Shown: piece after piece, positions 24,673-32,663 of the stretch
Numbering within the stretch: position 1 is the first letter of the stretch
Layout: every line of letters starts with the position of its first letter
Assembly (NCBI GenBank): GCA_963788975.1
Contig: CAWBIJ010000004.1
Span: 1,426,001-1,490,000, forward strand
Direction of reading: 5' to 3'
DNA length: 64,000 nucleotides
Origin: VRUE01 sp963788975
GTDB lineage: Bacteria > Actinomycetota > Thermoleophilia > Solirubrobacterales > 70-9
Notes under the pieces: model-generated
What the model saw: only the letters and a program-made list of their open reading frames with translations
Databases searched by the model: none
What the model was told of the DNA's origin: nothing
Translations under genes and position numbers: made by a program

Positions 24673-25910
24673 TAGGCGCTCGACGGCAGGCCTGTCCCCG
24701 CCTCCTCCGACCGGATGGCAAGCTCGTGCTCCCGCTCGAGCTTGCCCACGTCGTCGCAGATACCAGTGCGATGGCACTCGATCGGATTGCCCACCGGGAT
24801 CTCCTCGAGCTCCTCCTTGGTTGCGGGACTGGTAGCTCCCGTCGCGAGGAGCGGTCCGACTTCGAGCATCTTCACCAGCTGGTGGCCCCCGGTGAGACGC
24901 TGTCTCTCCTGTCCGACGCTGAACTCGATCTCGTCGAGGAAGGCGTCGTCATCGTCCTTCGGCCCAAGTTCGAGCCGCTGGAACATCCCCTCTTCGCCGC
25001 GGCTCCAGCGGACCCACGCTTGCGGGATCGTCTCGCCGGCGAATTCGAGCACCCTGTGGTTGAACGGCCGCAGGTACATCCCCAGCGGGTTGGCGAAGCT
25101 CACCGCCCTGGCTGCGAGCACTGCCCCGTAGGCGGCGAGTGCCGCAGCCGGGTCCGCATGCCGGCAGGCAAATCTCTGCTGTTCGGGGCCGGCGAAGATG
25201 TCGTCCCTCTCGGCGCGACGGAGCTCGCCACCGGAGTCGCGCACCGCGAAGCGGCGGGCACCGAAGAGGACGATGAAGATGAGGTCGTCGAGCCCGTTGA
25301 TGGGGTGTGACATGAACACTGCGTTCTCGGTGTTCAGCCGGCCAATTGGGTCGCGTGGGACTTTGGCCTCTTCCAGCACGGGGTCTTTCCCGTGCCCCGC
25401 CATGGTGACGGCGAAGCGCCGGCGGCGCTCCTCCTCATGCGCTCCAGGATCCGCTGTTCCGTAGAGCTCTGTCCACGGCGGCTCCTCGCCGAGGACGTCG
25501 GTGGCAGCGGCGAGCAGCTGCTCAGGATCGTGCGTGGCGAGTGTCAGCCAGTACTCGCGCAGCTCGGTTGTCACCTGAACACGCTTCGGGCGCGGGCGGC
25601 CGCTGGCGTCGACGCGATGCACGACGGCGTACTCGCAGTACTCGTTGTGAAGCGCGTGCCGGCCTCGGCTGCCCCAATTGCAAAGCGCTCGCACTCCCTC
25701 GTCATCCGTGCAGAAGGTCGGCTCCAGCGGATCTGCCGGCCACGTCACTCCGTCCGTCACCTGCGGCTGCTCGAGAGCTCCTGGGTCGAGGGCAAAGAAG
25801 CGAGTATGGAGGTCGCCTCGCGCTTCGTAGGCCCTCTTGATCTCCTCATTCCAGAGACCGACCAGCTCAGCGCTGACCTGTTCCGCTCGGCCCGGAACCT
25901 CGAAAGCCAT
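24672..25910 (-). CDS. Unrecognised 412-aa protein, paralogue of the 22448-23440 product, operon with DyP
   Basis: ATG at 25910 with AGGTGAAGGA directly before it. Shares with the 22448-23440 product the ordered blocks 'NEYCEYAVVHRV' then 'VTTELREYWLTLATHDPEQL' (about residues 88-130), 'HPINGLDDLIFIVLFG', 'FACRHADPAAALAAYGAVLA', 'ANPLGMYLRPFNH' and 'RGEEGMFQRLELGP'. It is about 80 residues longer, with an extra N-terminal region and a Cys-containing C-terminal segment ('NPIECHRTGICDDVGKL'). Translationally coupled to the DyP gene, so partner or substrate-loading roles are attractive but unproven. Promoter and operator candidates lie at 25940-26000. Confidence 0.75.
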   Translation of the reverse strand: MAFEVPGRAEQVSAELVGLWNEEIKRAYEARGDLHTRFFALDPGALEQPQVTDGVTWPADPLEPTFCTDDEGVRALCNWGSRGRHALHNEYCEYAVVHRVDASGRPRPKRVQVTTELREYWLTLATHDPEQLLAAATDVLGEEPPWTELYGTADPGAHEEERRRRFAVTMAGHGKDPVLEEAKVPRDPIGRLNTENAVFMSHPINGLDDLIFIVLFGARRFAVRDSGGELRRAERDDIFAGPEQQRFACRHADPAAALAAYGAVLAARAVSFANPLGMYLRPFNHRVLEFAGETIPQAWVRWSRGEEGMFQRLELGPKDDDDAFLDEIEFSVGQERQRLTGGHQLVKMLEVGPLLATGATSPATKEELEEIPVGNPIECHRTGICDDVGKLEREHELAIRSEEAGTGLPSSA

Positions 25911-25955
25911 TCCTTCACCTCACTCGCGCTCATTTCAGAGTATTTAAATAGTCAT

Positions 25956-25999
25956 GCAATTGAAAGTGATGGTTCTTGTCAAGTCCGGATTTCAATTGC
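25956..25999. promoter_or_regulatory. Candidate operator between DyP operon and hydrolase gene
   Basis: GCAATTGAAA (25956-25965) and its exact inverted copy TTTCAATTGC (25990-25999), in the most A/T-rich spot of the neighbourhood, which also has a TATTTAAATA palindrome at 25941-25950 usable as a -10. Centres are 34 bases apart, close to three helical turns. Likely regulates the minus-strand cassette operon and possibly the plus-strand hydrolase. Confidence 0.45.
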
Positions 26000-26047
26000 G
26001 AATGTGGATCGGACGCCACCGAAAGGTGCGTGCGAGACTCAGCGGTT

Positions 26048-26953
26048 GTGTTGACCGACAGAGTCGAACAGTGGCGGGGTCAGGGCACGTTGGAAGATGT
26101 CCTCGGTCGGCGGCTGTTCGTCTGGCGGCGCGAGGGAGAGGGGCCGTTGCTGCTCTTCCTGCACGGGTTTCCGTCGTGCTCCTATGACTGGCGGGAGTTG
26201 CTCGCGTTGCGGCCCGAGGCGAATGCGCTGGCATTCGACTTTCTCGGCTTCGGCCTGTCGGACAAGCCCCGCGACCACGTCTACACGCTGGCCTGGCAGG
26301 CGGATGCGGTGGAGGAGCTGGTGCGGCGGGCGGGGTCGCCGCCGGTCATCGTCGTCGCTCACGACATGGGTACCTCGGTTGCCACCGAGCTGATGGCTCG
26401 CGACCTGCGCGGGGAGCTCGGCTTCGACCTGGGCGGGGCGCTGCTCTTCAACGGCAGCATGTTGCTCCACCTCTCCAGCCCGACGGTCGGGCAGCGGCTG
26501 CTGCGCAGCAGGCTCGGGCCGCTGTTCGCGAGGCTGACCTCGGAGCGGAGCTTTCGCACTCAGTTCTCCCGTGTCTTCTCCGCCGACCACCCGCTCAGCG
26601 TCGAGGAGGCCGCCGACCAGTGGGCGCTGCTCTCCCACAACGGTGGTCAGCGCGTCGCCCACCGCACCATCCATTACATGGCCGAGCGGGAACGCTTCAC
26701 CGAGCGCTGGCACGGGGCGATCCGCGACTGGCCCGGCGCGCTGACGCTTGCCTGGGGCCTGCGCGACCCGGTCGCCACCGTCGACGTCCTCGACGGGCTG
26801 CGGGCGCTCCGCCCCGGGGTCGAGGTGATCGAGCTGTCAGATGCCGCTCACTATCCCCAGATCGAATGCCCCGAGCGGATCTCCGCCGCCCTCGACGCGG
26901 CTATCGTGGCCGCCGGTGAAGAGCCATCTTCTATAGGGCCTTCTTCAGGCTGA
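26048..26953 (+). CDS. Alpha/beta hydrolase with Asp nucleophile (haloalkane dehalogenase/epoxide hydrolase-like)
   Basis: 301 residues from GTG 26048; an upstream in-frame start at 25976 would run through the operator-like repeat and is disfavoured. 'LFLHGFPSCSYDW' gives the oxyanion His-Gly, 'VVAHDMGTSVATEL' places Asp (not Ser) at the nucleophile elbow, and 'SDAAHYPQIECPE' supplies the catalytic His. This is the layout of haloalkane dehalogenases, soluble epoxide hydrolases and MEST-like proteins. Substrate cannot be read from sequence. Its 3' end overlaps the conserved N-terminus of pyrD. Confidence 0.8.
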   Translation: MLTDRVEQWRGQGTLEDVLGRRLFVWRREGEGPLLLFLHGFPSCSYDWRELLALRPEANALAFDFLGFGLSDKPRDHVYTLAWQADAVEELVRRAGSPPVIVVAHDMGTSVATELMARDLRGELGFDLGGALLFNGSMLLHLSSPTVGQRLLRSRLGPLFARLTSERSFRTQFSRVFSADHPLSVEEAADQWALLSHNGGQRVAHRTIHYMAERERFTERWHGAIRDWPGALTLAWGLRDPVATVDVLDGLRALRPGVEVIELSDAAHYPQIECPERISAALDAAIVAAGEEPSSIGPSSG

Positions 26954-26979
26954 TCCTGCTGCACATCGACGCCGAGCGA

Positions 26980-28023
26980 GTGCACGGATTTGCGGTTGCG
27001 GCGATGCGGGCCGCCACCCGAATCCCCGGCGCGGTGACTCTCCTCGGCTGGCTTCTGCGTTCGCGTGGCCCTGGCCTCCATGTCCAGGCGATGGGCCTCG
27101 ACTTCCGCAGCCCGCTCGGTGTCGCCGCTGGCCTCGACAAGAACGCGACCGCGTTCGAGGCACTCGGCGCGCTCGGCTTCGGCGCGGTCGAGGTCGGCAC
27201 CGTCACCGCCCGCGCTCAGGACGGCAATCCGCGGCCCCGAGTCACGCGGCTGCCGCGCGACGGGGCGCTGCTCAACGCGCTCGGCTTCCCCAATGACGGC
27301 AGCGAGGCGGTTGCGGAGCGGCTCGCTCGGCGCCGCACGCAGGTCGTGATCGGGGCCAACGTCGGCAAGACGAAAGCCGTCGAGGTCGAGGATGCGGTCC
27401 CCGACTACCGCGAGACAGTGCGAGTCCTGGCGCCGCACGCCGACTACGTCGCGCTCAACATCAGCTCGCCCAACACGCCAGGCCTGAGGCAGATGCAGTC
27501 GGTCGAGCACCTCACGGCCCTCGTCGACGGGGTGCGTGAGGAGCTGCGTGTCTGCGCTCCTGGCCGAAACGTGCCGCTGCTGATCAAGCTCGCCCCCGAT
27601 CTCTCGAACGCGGAGGTCGAGGAGATCGCCCAGTTGGCCCTGCGCCTCGAGCTGGACGGCATCATCGCCGTCAACACCACAGTCGACACTTCGCTCGCCC
27701 GCAACAGTGAGGCCGAGGTCGCCGCGCAGCAGCACGGCGGCGGCCTCTCCGGCCGGCCGCTGCAGCAGCGATCGCTCGAGGTCCTCCGCCTACTCCACAC
27801 CCGGGTCGGCGACCGCCTCACGCTCGTCTCCGTCGGCGGGGTCGAGAGCGCCGACGACGCCTGGGAGCGCGTCCTCGCCGGCGCCAGCCTGGTCCAGGCC
27901 TACACCGCGTTCGTCTACGGCGGCCCGCTCTGGCCGCGCCGCCTCAACCGTGGCCTCGCCGATCGCCTGCGCGACTCGCAGTGGTCCTCGATCGGTGAAG
28001 CTGTCGGCAAGGAAGCTGAATGA
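26980..28023 (+). CDS. pyrD: Dihydroorotate dehydrogenase (quinone), class 2
   Basis: 347 residues from GTG 26980. FMN barrel text: 'GLDFRSPLGVAAGLDKNATA', 'EVGTVTARAQDGNPRPRVTR', 'NISSPNTPGLR' with the class-2 catalytic Ser, 'LLIKLAPDLS', 'VNTTV' and 'VSVGGVESADDAW'. Converts dihydroorotate to orotate with quinone as acceptor at the membrane. The frame upstream of 26980 stays open and reads 'IFYRAFFRLILLHIDAERV', the expected class-2 membrane-tunnel helix, but has no ATG/GTG/TTG back to the stop at 26917. The true start may be the ATC at 26926 or a mutated codon. Coupled by ATGA to the SDR gene. Confidence 0.92.
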   Translation: MHGFAVAAMRAATRIPGAVTLLGWLLRSRGPGLHVQAMGLDFRSPLGVAAGLDKNATAFEALGALGFGAVEVGTVTARAQDGNPRPRVTRLPRDGALLNALGFPNDGSEAVAERLARRRTQVVIGANVGKTKAVEVEDAVPDYRETVRVLAPHADYVALNISSPNTPGLRQMQSVEHLTALVDGVREELRVCAPGRNVPLLIKLAPDLSNAEVEEIAQLALRLELDGIIAVNTTVDTSLARNSEAEVAAQQHGGGLSGRPLQQRSLEVLRLLHTRVGDRLTLVSVGGVESADDAWERVLAGASLVQAYTAFVYGGPLWPRRLNRGLADRLRDSQWSSIGEAVGKEAE

Positions 28024-28751
28024 GGACCGCTGTCATCACCGGTGCTTCGAGCGGGATCGGCGCCGCCACGGTGCGGGCCCTGGCTGCCGACGGCTACCGG
28101 GTGATCCTCGGCGCGCGCCGGCTGGAGCGGCTGCAGGAGTTGGCCGCGGAGATCGGCGGCGAGGCGATCGCCCTCGACGTGACCGACCCCGACTCGGTCG
28201 CCGCTTTCGTCGCCGAGGTGCCGAGCTGCGACGTGCTGGTTAACAACGCCGGCGGCGCGCTTGGCCTTGAGCCACTGGGCGACGCCGACGAGGAGAAGTG
28301 GTTGCAGATGTACGAGTCGAACGTGATGGGGACGATGCGGATGACCCGCGCCCTGTTGCCGAAGCTGGTCGAGTCGGGCGACGGGCACATCGTCGGCGTG
28401 ACCAGCATCGCCGCCTTCGAGGCCTACCGCGGCGGCGCCGGCTACAACGCCGCCAAGTCAGCCCAGCGGGCAGCCTTGCGGGCGCTGCGGCTGGAGTTGC
28501 TGGGCGAGCCGGTGCGGGTTACCGAGGTCGCGCCAGGAATGGTGGAGACGGAGTTCTCCCTGGTCCGCTTCGGAGGCGACGAGGAGGCCGCGGAGCAGGT
28601 CTACGACGGGATGACGCCGCTGCGTGCCGAGGACGTCGCCGAGTGCATCCGCTGGGCGCTCGCCCAGCCCTCGCACGTCAACATCGACGAGATCGTCGTG
28701 CGACCGCGCGACCAGGCCGCCGCCACCGAGGTCCACCGCCGCCCAGAGTGA
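28020..28751 (+). CDS. Short-chain dehydrogenase/reductase (YdfG-like)
   Basis: 243 residues. 'VITGASSGIGAATVRAL' (NADP-type TGxxxGIG), 'LVNNAGGALG', catalytic Ser in 'VGVTSIAAFEAY', 'YNAAKSAQRAALRAL' with the YxxxK pair, and 'PGMVETEFS'. Closest in style to YdfG-type serine/3-hydroxy acid dehydrogenases, which are NADP-dependent. Substrate not certain. ATG overlaps the pyrD stop; a hairpin begins immediately after its TGA. Confidence 0.88.
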   Translation: MRTAVITGASSGIGAATVRALAADGYRVILGARRLERLQELAAEIGGEAIALDVTDPDSVAAFVAEVPSCDVLVNNAGGALGLEPLGDADEEKWLQMYESNVMGTMRMTRALLPKLVESGDGHIVGVTSIAAFEAYRGGAGYNAAKSAQRAALRALRLELLGEPVRVTEVAPGMVETEFSLVRFGGDEEAAEQVYDGMTPLRAEDVAECIRWALAQPSHVNIDEIVVRPRDQAAATEVHRRPE

Positions 28752-28791
28752 GTTCGCTGTTTGTGCTGCTGGGGCGCAGCAAATGGCGAAC
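28752..28791. terminator. Hairpin directly after a stop codon
   Basis: Imperfect 16-18-bp stem starting with GTTCGCTGTTTGT in the base after the SDR TGA and ending in GCGAAC. No T tract. The same GTTCGCTGTTTGT seed starts the hairpin at 31087-31126. Confidence 0.6.
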
Positions 28792-28802
28792 GCGCCCGCG
28801 TC

Positions 28803-29474
28803 TCAGTTGCCGGTCGCCGAGAAGTGCTGGTAATCCCTGGGCGAGGTCCAGTTGCCGCCCCACTCCCAGCCGGCGGCGGTGAAGGCGGCGACGACGGGAC
28901 CGCCGCGTTGGATCATCCCCGGCCTGTGGCGTGAGCGGCGGGCGTAGGGAGCGCCGGCGGGCGGCGAGACGTAGCCGGACCCGGTCACGTAGGGGTTCTC
29001 GATCGGGTTGACGTCGATCGCCCGTCCGTAGGCGTGCTCCGACCAGACGCCCGGCTGGCCGGCGACGTAACGGCAGTTGAAGGCGGAGGTGTTGTCGGCG
29101 GCCATGCTTTGGCGGTCGTCGGCGCCGTAGGCGTCGACCAGGCGCATCTGCCGGATCGGGAAGCGCAGCCGGTAGAGCGCTCGCATCGTGCGCAGCATCG
29201 CCCCGGCCTCCTCGCGGTGGATGACCAGCCGACCCCGGTGCACCCGCCCGTCGAATCCCCAGTGGCTGATCCGGAGCAGGCGCAGTTCGCCGAGGCCGAC
29301 CGGGCAGCCCCGCCGCCAGGAGACGCCGGTCATCCGCTCGCGGGTGCGCTCGTCGATCGGTCCGGCGACGCCCTCGAAGCGTGGCGGCCGCTCGGCCGCT
29401 CGCGAGCCCGGAGCCGGCGCTCCGCTGAGGAGGAGGGCGGCGATGCCGAGCGCCAGCAGCCCCGTCGCGGTCAT
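28803..29474 (-). CDS. Secreted M15-family (VanY/DD-carboxypeptidase-like) peptidase
   Basis: 223 residues from ATG 29474; residues 1-27 are a signal peptide. The zinc site is visible as 'SEHAYGRAIDVNP' (His and Asp ligands) and the C-terminal 'DYQHFS' His. 'YVAGQPGVWSEHAYG' is typical of M15 extensin-like/D-Ala-D-Ala carboxypeptidases. Likely trims peptidoglycan. Its start overlaps the stop of the DUF3817 gene (ATGA), so they share a transcript. Confidence 0.82.
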   Translation of the reverse strand: MTATGLLALGIAALLLSGAPAPGSRAAERPPRFEGVAGPIDERTRERMTGVSWRRGCPVGLGELRLLRISHWGFDGRVHRGRLVIHREEAGAMLRTMRALYRLRFPIRQMRLVDAYGADDRQSMAADNTSAFNCRYVAGQPGVWSEHAYGRAIDVNPIENPYVTGSGYVSPPAGAPYARRSRHRPGMIQRGGPVVAAFTAAGWEWGGNWTSPRDYQHFSATGN

Positions 29475-29758
29475 GCCGCGGTACGCCGCGCTTCCCGGGC
29501 CAGCCACCAGTCGACGACGTAGCCGCCGAAGGGGACCACGGCCCCGACCAGGATCCAGAAGGTGGTCTGCGCAGACCAGTCCAGCTGCGCGCGCAGATTG
29601 AGGGCGACGATCACGTAGAGGATGAAGAGGGCTCCGTGGATCGGGCCGAGGATCTGCACGCCGATCTCATCGCCCCCGGTGCGCTTGATGTACGAAGCAA
29701 TCAGTAGGGCGATGAAGCTGGTCGCCTCCGCGAGGGCGATGTAGCGCATCGGCTTCAT
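29471..29758 (-). CDS. DUF3817 integral membrane protein
   Basis: 95 residues with three hydrophobic helices: 'YIALAEATSFIALLIASYI', 'LGPIHGALFILYVIVALNL' and 'TTFWILVGAVVPFGGYVVDW'. The ALAEATS, IHG and VPFG(G)Y..DW positions match DUF3817. No known function. First gene of a two-gene unit with the M15 peptidase. Confidence 0.85.
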   Translation of the reverse strand: MKPMRYIALAEATSFIALLIASYIKRTGGDEIGVQILGPIHGALFILYVIVALNLRAQLDWSAQTTFWILVGAVVPFGGYVVDWWLAREARRTAA

Positions 29759-29817
29759 CGCGCGGAAGCCTAGTAGAGCGGGTTTGAAACACAGCGGCGG
29801 GGGTAGGGACGCCCAGC

Positions 29818-30282
29818 ATGCGGCTCCCCCTGGCCTTCCCCGCGCTCGTGCTCGTCCTGCTGGGCCTTGCCTTGGCGGGGTGCGGCGACGACGATGACTC
29901 AGGCGGGGACGGCTCTGGGGGAGAGACCACCGCGACCGCGCCTGAAGGCGGCGGCGTACCCGAATCGGAAGGCGACGCGACCCAGCGGGGCGCCAACGCC
30001 CCAGCGCCGAGCGGCGATGCCGTGCGGGCGGGAAAAGTCGAGATTGTCGAATTCACCTATGAGCCCGACCCGGTCACGATCGAGGCCGGCGGCAAGGTGA
30101 TCTGGATCAACCGCGACTCGGCGCCGCACACCGCGACCGCCGACGATGGCTCCTTCGACACCGGCACCCTCGAGGAAGGCAAGCTGGGCTCGGAGAGCTT
30201 CAAGGACGCCGGCAGCTACCCGTACTTCTGCGAGATCCACCCCGACATGCGCGGCACCGTCGAAGTGGTCGAACCCAGCTAG
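29818..30282 (+). CDS. Cupredoxin (plastocyanin/azurin-like) lipoprotein
   Basis: 154 residues. Lipobox 'LALAGCG' puts the lipidated Cys at residue 22, followed by an Asp/Gly-rich linker to about residue 70. The C-terminal 85 residues are a type-1 copper domain: His in 'SAPHTA', then 'YFCEIHPDMRGTVEV' with Cys, His and Met ligands. Extracytoplasmic electron transfer or copper handling. Monocistronic. Confidence 0.9.
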   Translation: MRLPLAFPALVLVLLGLALAGCGDDDDSGGDGSGGETTATAPEGGGVPESEGDATQRGANAPAPSGDAVRAGKVEIVEFTYEPDPVTIEAGGKVIWINRDSAPHTATADDGSFDTGTLEEGKLGSESFKDAGSYPYFCEIHPDMRGTVEVVEPS

Positions 30283-30315
30283 AGCGACGCGACCGCGTGA
30301 TAAGAGGTTGCGCTC

Positions 30316-30717
30316 ATGCCAGCGCCTCGATTCGAGCTGCGCCGCTTCGCGGCGATCTACGCCGGGGGCGTGATCGGCGCTCTCGCCCGCGTCGGGCTGG
30401 CCGAGGCCGTCCCACACGGCCCGGATGAGTGGCCCTGGGCCACGTTCGCGGTCAACATGGCCGGTGCCTTGATGCTGGGGTACTTCGTCGCCCGGCTCCA
30501 CGACCACCCGGAGGACAGCCTCGCCCACCCCTTCCTCACCACCGGCATCTGCGGCACCCTGACCACCTTCTCCACCCTGCAGCTGGAGCTGTTCGAGATG
30601 ATCGAGGACGGCCACCTGGCGCTCGCCGGCGCCTACGTCGCCGCGACGCTGCTCGTCGGCTTCCTCTTCGTCCGCCTCGGGATCCTGCTGGAGCGGCGAC
30701 CGGAGCCGGCGCGGTGA
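30316..30717 (+). CDS. crcB: Fluoride channel subunit FluC (CrcB)
   Basis: 133 residues, four membrane helices. 'YAGGVIGALARVGL', 'FAVNMAGALMLGYF' (Asn facing the pore) and 'GICGTLTTFSTLQLEL' (the TTFST fluoride/sodium site) are present. Exports F- as a dimer; paired with a second subunit gene overlapping by GTGA. I looked for a fluoride riboswitch in the 33-base gap upstream and do not see one. Confidence 0.93.
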   Translation: MPAPRFELRRFAAIYAGGVIGALARVGLAEAVPHGPDEWPWATFAVNMAGALMLGYFVARLHDHPEDSLAHPFLTTGICGTLTTFSTLQLELFEMIEDGHLALAGAYVAATLLVGFLFVRLGILLERRPEPAR

Positions 30718-31079
30718 GCCCGGCGGCCTGGATCGCGGTCGGCCTCGTCGGCGGCGGCGCCGCAGCGGCTCGCTTCGCCATCGACGCTGCCCTCAGCGCT
30801 CGCGCCCCGCATCCCTTTCCGCTGGGAATCCTCGCCGTCAACCTCGCCGGCACGCTGGCACTGGGCTTGGTCGCCGGCGCTGCCTTGGAAGGCGAGGCAC
30901 TGGTCATCGTCGCCGGTGGCGGCCTCGGCTCCTTCACCACCTTCTCGACTTGGATGCTGGACTCCCACCGTCTCGCCGACGCCGGTCACACGCGGCTTGT
31001 CTGGCTCAACATCGCGCTCTCGCTCGCCGCGGGCTTCGCCGCGATCACTCTCGGCCGCTGGCTGGGAACCGCCCTCTAG
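30714..31079 (+). CDS. crcB: Fluoride channel subunit FluC (CrcB), second copy
   Basis: 121 residues from GTG 30714, overlapping the first crcB stop. 'GLVGGGAAAARFAID', 'ILAVNLAGTLALGLV' and 'GGGLGSFTTFSTWMLDS' are the channel motifs. Two adjacent unequal FluC genes are common in Gram-positives and may form heterodimers or an antiparallel pair. Confidence 0.92.
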   Translation: MSPAAWIAVGLVGGGAAAARFAIDAALSARAPHPFPLGILAVNLAGTLALGLVAGAALEGEALVIVAGGGLGSFTTFSTWMLDSHRLADAGHTRLVWLNIALSLAAGFAAITLGRWLGTAL

Positions 31080-31086
31080 CCGGCGC

Positions 31087-31126
31087 GTTCGCTGTTTGTC
31101 TGGGCTATGGACGGCAAACAGCGAAC
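31087..31126. terminator. Hairpin after the crcB pair
   Basis: 12-bp perfect stem GTTCGCTGTTTG (31087-31098) with 31115-31126 and a 16-base loop, 7 bases after the stop. Same seed as the element at 28752; no T tract. Confidence 0.65.
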
Positions 31127-31166
31127 TCGTTGACTCGTCCGCGAGCGGCTCTACCTTGGATCCGGC

Positions 31167-32261
31167 ATGACGCAGGAAGCGCTTACTGGCCTCGCTGAGG
31201 AGACGGTTCGAGTGGAGCCGGCGGTCCAGGCCGAACCGGCGGTCTCGACGGAACCAGCCGAGCCCGCCATTGCTGCGGCTCCGCCGGTCACGGCCCAGCA
31301 GCGGGTCCCGCTGCTCGAGCTCGAAGACGGCCAGCGGCTGACAGGCGTCTACGCGGTGCGGGCGCGGGAGCTGCGGCGCAAGCGCAACGGCGACCCCTGG
31401 TTGCGGTTGACACTGGGCGACGCCAGCGGCGCGGTCGAGGCGGTCTGCTGGGAGGACGCTGAGGAGCGCTACGCGCTGGCGACGTCAGGGGCGGCGGTCT
31501 TCGTCAGTGGATCCTTCGAGGTGAGCGAGCGCTGGGGGTCGAAGATCAAGATCGCCGAGCTGCGGGCGGCGGGGCCGGACGAGTACCAGGCCGAGGACCT
31601 TGCGCCCGGGTCGGAGGTCTCCTTCGACCGCCTGGCGAGCGACCTGCGCGAGCTACTCGCCACGGTCCAGGACCCCCAGTTGCGCGACCTGCTCGACCGC
31701 TTCTTCGGCGAGGACTCCCCGATCTGGGCGCGCTTCCGCGACGCCCCGGCGGCGAAGGTCTACCACCAGGCCTATCGCCACGGACTGCTCGAGCACACGC
31801 TCTCGGTCGCCCAGGCGGTCAGCGCCGCCGCCGCCTTCTTTCCCGGGATCGACCGTGACGTCGCAGTCAGTGGCGCCCTGCTCCACGACATCGGCAAGAC
31901 CGAGGCCTACAACGACGACCCGCTGGCGATCGACCTAACCGATGCCGGCCGCCTCCAGGGCGAGATCCCGCTCGGCTACTACAAGGTGCGCCGCGAGATC
32001 GAGGAGATCCCCGGCTTCGACCCGGCGCTGGCCCAGGCCGTGCTCCACATCATCCTCAGTCACCACGGCTCGCTCGAGCACGGCTCGCCTGTCGTCCCCG
32101 CCACTCGCGAGGCCGTCCTCGTGCACATGATCGACAACCTCGGTGGTCGCCTCGGCAGCTTCGACCGCCTCGAGCGCGAGCTGCCCGCCGGCGAGGCCTG
32201 GTCGAGCTTCGACCGGGCTCTCTCCGGCTCGGCATATTTCGGCGCCCGCGCGGCGGCCTAG
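31167..32261 (+). CDS. YhaM-like 3'-5' exoribonuclease, OB-fold plus HD domain
   Basis: 364 residues. Residues 1-45 are an Ala/Glu/Pro-rich tail. An OB-fold follows ('LTGVYAVRARELRRKRNGDP', 'VSGSFEVSERWGSKIKI'), then an HD phosphohydrolase domain with 'VYHQAYRHGLLEHTLSVAQA', 'GALLHDIGKTEAY' and 'HHGSLEHGSPVVPATREAVL'. This architecture is YhaM of Firmicutes, an Mn-dependent RNA/DNA exonuclease. Monocistronic. Confidence 0.85.
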   Translation: MTQEALTGLAEETVRVEPAVQAEPAVSTEPAEPAIAAAPPVTAQQRVPLLELEDGQRLTGVYAVRARELRRKRNGDPWLRLTLGDASGAVEAVCWEDAEERYALATSGAAVFVSGSFEVSERWGSKIKIAELRAAGPDEYQAEDLAPGSEVSFDRLASDLRELLATVQDPQLRDLLDRFFGEDSPIWARFRDAPAAKVYHQAYRHGLLEHTLSVAQAVSAAAAFFPGIDRDVAVSGALLHDIGKTEAYNDDPLAIDLTDAGRLQGEIPLGYYKVRREIEEIPGFDPALAQAVLHIILSHHGSLEHGSPVVPATREAVLVHMIDNLGGRLGSFDRLERELPAGEAWSSFDRALSGSAYFGARAAA

Positions 32262-32262
32262 C

Positions 32263-32580
32263 TCAGAACCGGCGCGTGCAGCGTTGGATCTTTTTTGTAT
32301 TTCCGCTCGCGTTCTTGACGCAGCGGATCAGCTTCTGAGGGTTGACGCCCTTCTGCTTGGTCACTTTGAGCGAGTGGCGGACCTGGCGTTTGATCTCTTG
32401 GCCAACCCCCTCGAGGCTCTTGCCGATCTCGCTCAGCCCGCTTGAGCGGATCGCGTCACTGGTCGTATCGAGGACCGGCTTGACGATGAAGAGGTAGCAG
32501 AGGACCAGAATCCCGCCGGTGACGGCGAGCCGGATGATCCCCGAGGTCAGGTTGCCGAACAGGTTGCGCAGCAGGTCCAC
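32263..32580 (-). CDS. Small single-pass membrane protein, unknown
   Basis: 105 residues from GTG 32580 (a TTG at 32628 would add 16 residues). One transmembrane helix at about residues 16-35 ('LAVTGGILVLCYLFIVKPVL') is followed by an amphipathic, Lys/Arg-rich cytoplasmic part with two Cys near the C-terminus. No family recognised. Converges with the yhaM-like gene, one base between the stops. Confidence 0.6.
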   Translation of the reverse strand: MDLLRNLFGNLTSGIIRLAVTGGILVLCYLFIVKPVLDTTSDAIRSSGLSEIGKSLEGVGQEIKRQVRHSLKVTKQKGVNPQKLIRCVKNASGNTKKIQRCTRRF

Positions 32581-32663
32581 GGCGCGACCACAGTATCCAA
32601 AATGCGGGAATCCACGGCGGGGGGCCAAATGCCACTCAGGCCACCCCGACTATCCTGCGATCC

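Noticed and set aside
20622..26047. Integrative element inserted at tRNA-Phe
   Set aside because: No integrase and no second copy of the tRNA 3' end at the far side of the DyP cassette; island status remains only a possibility.
30283..30315. Fluoride riboswitch before the crcB pair
   Set aside because: The 33-base gap lacks the GG-x-GAUGG and pseudoknot elements and is too short.
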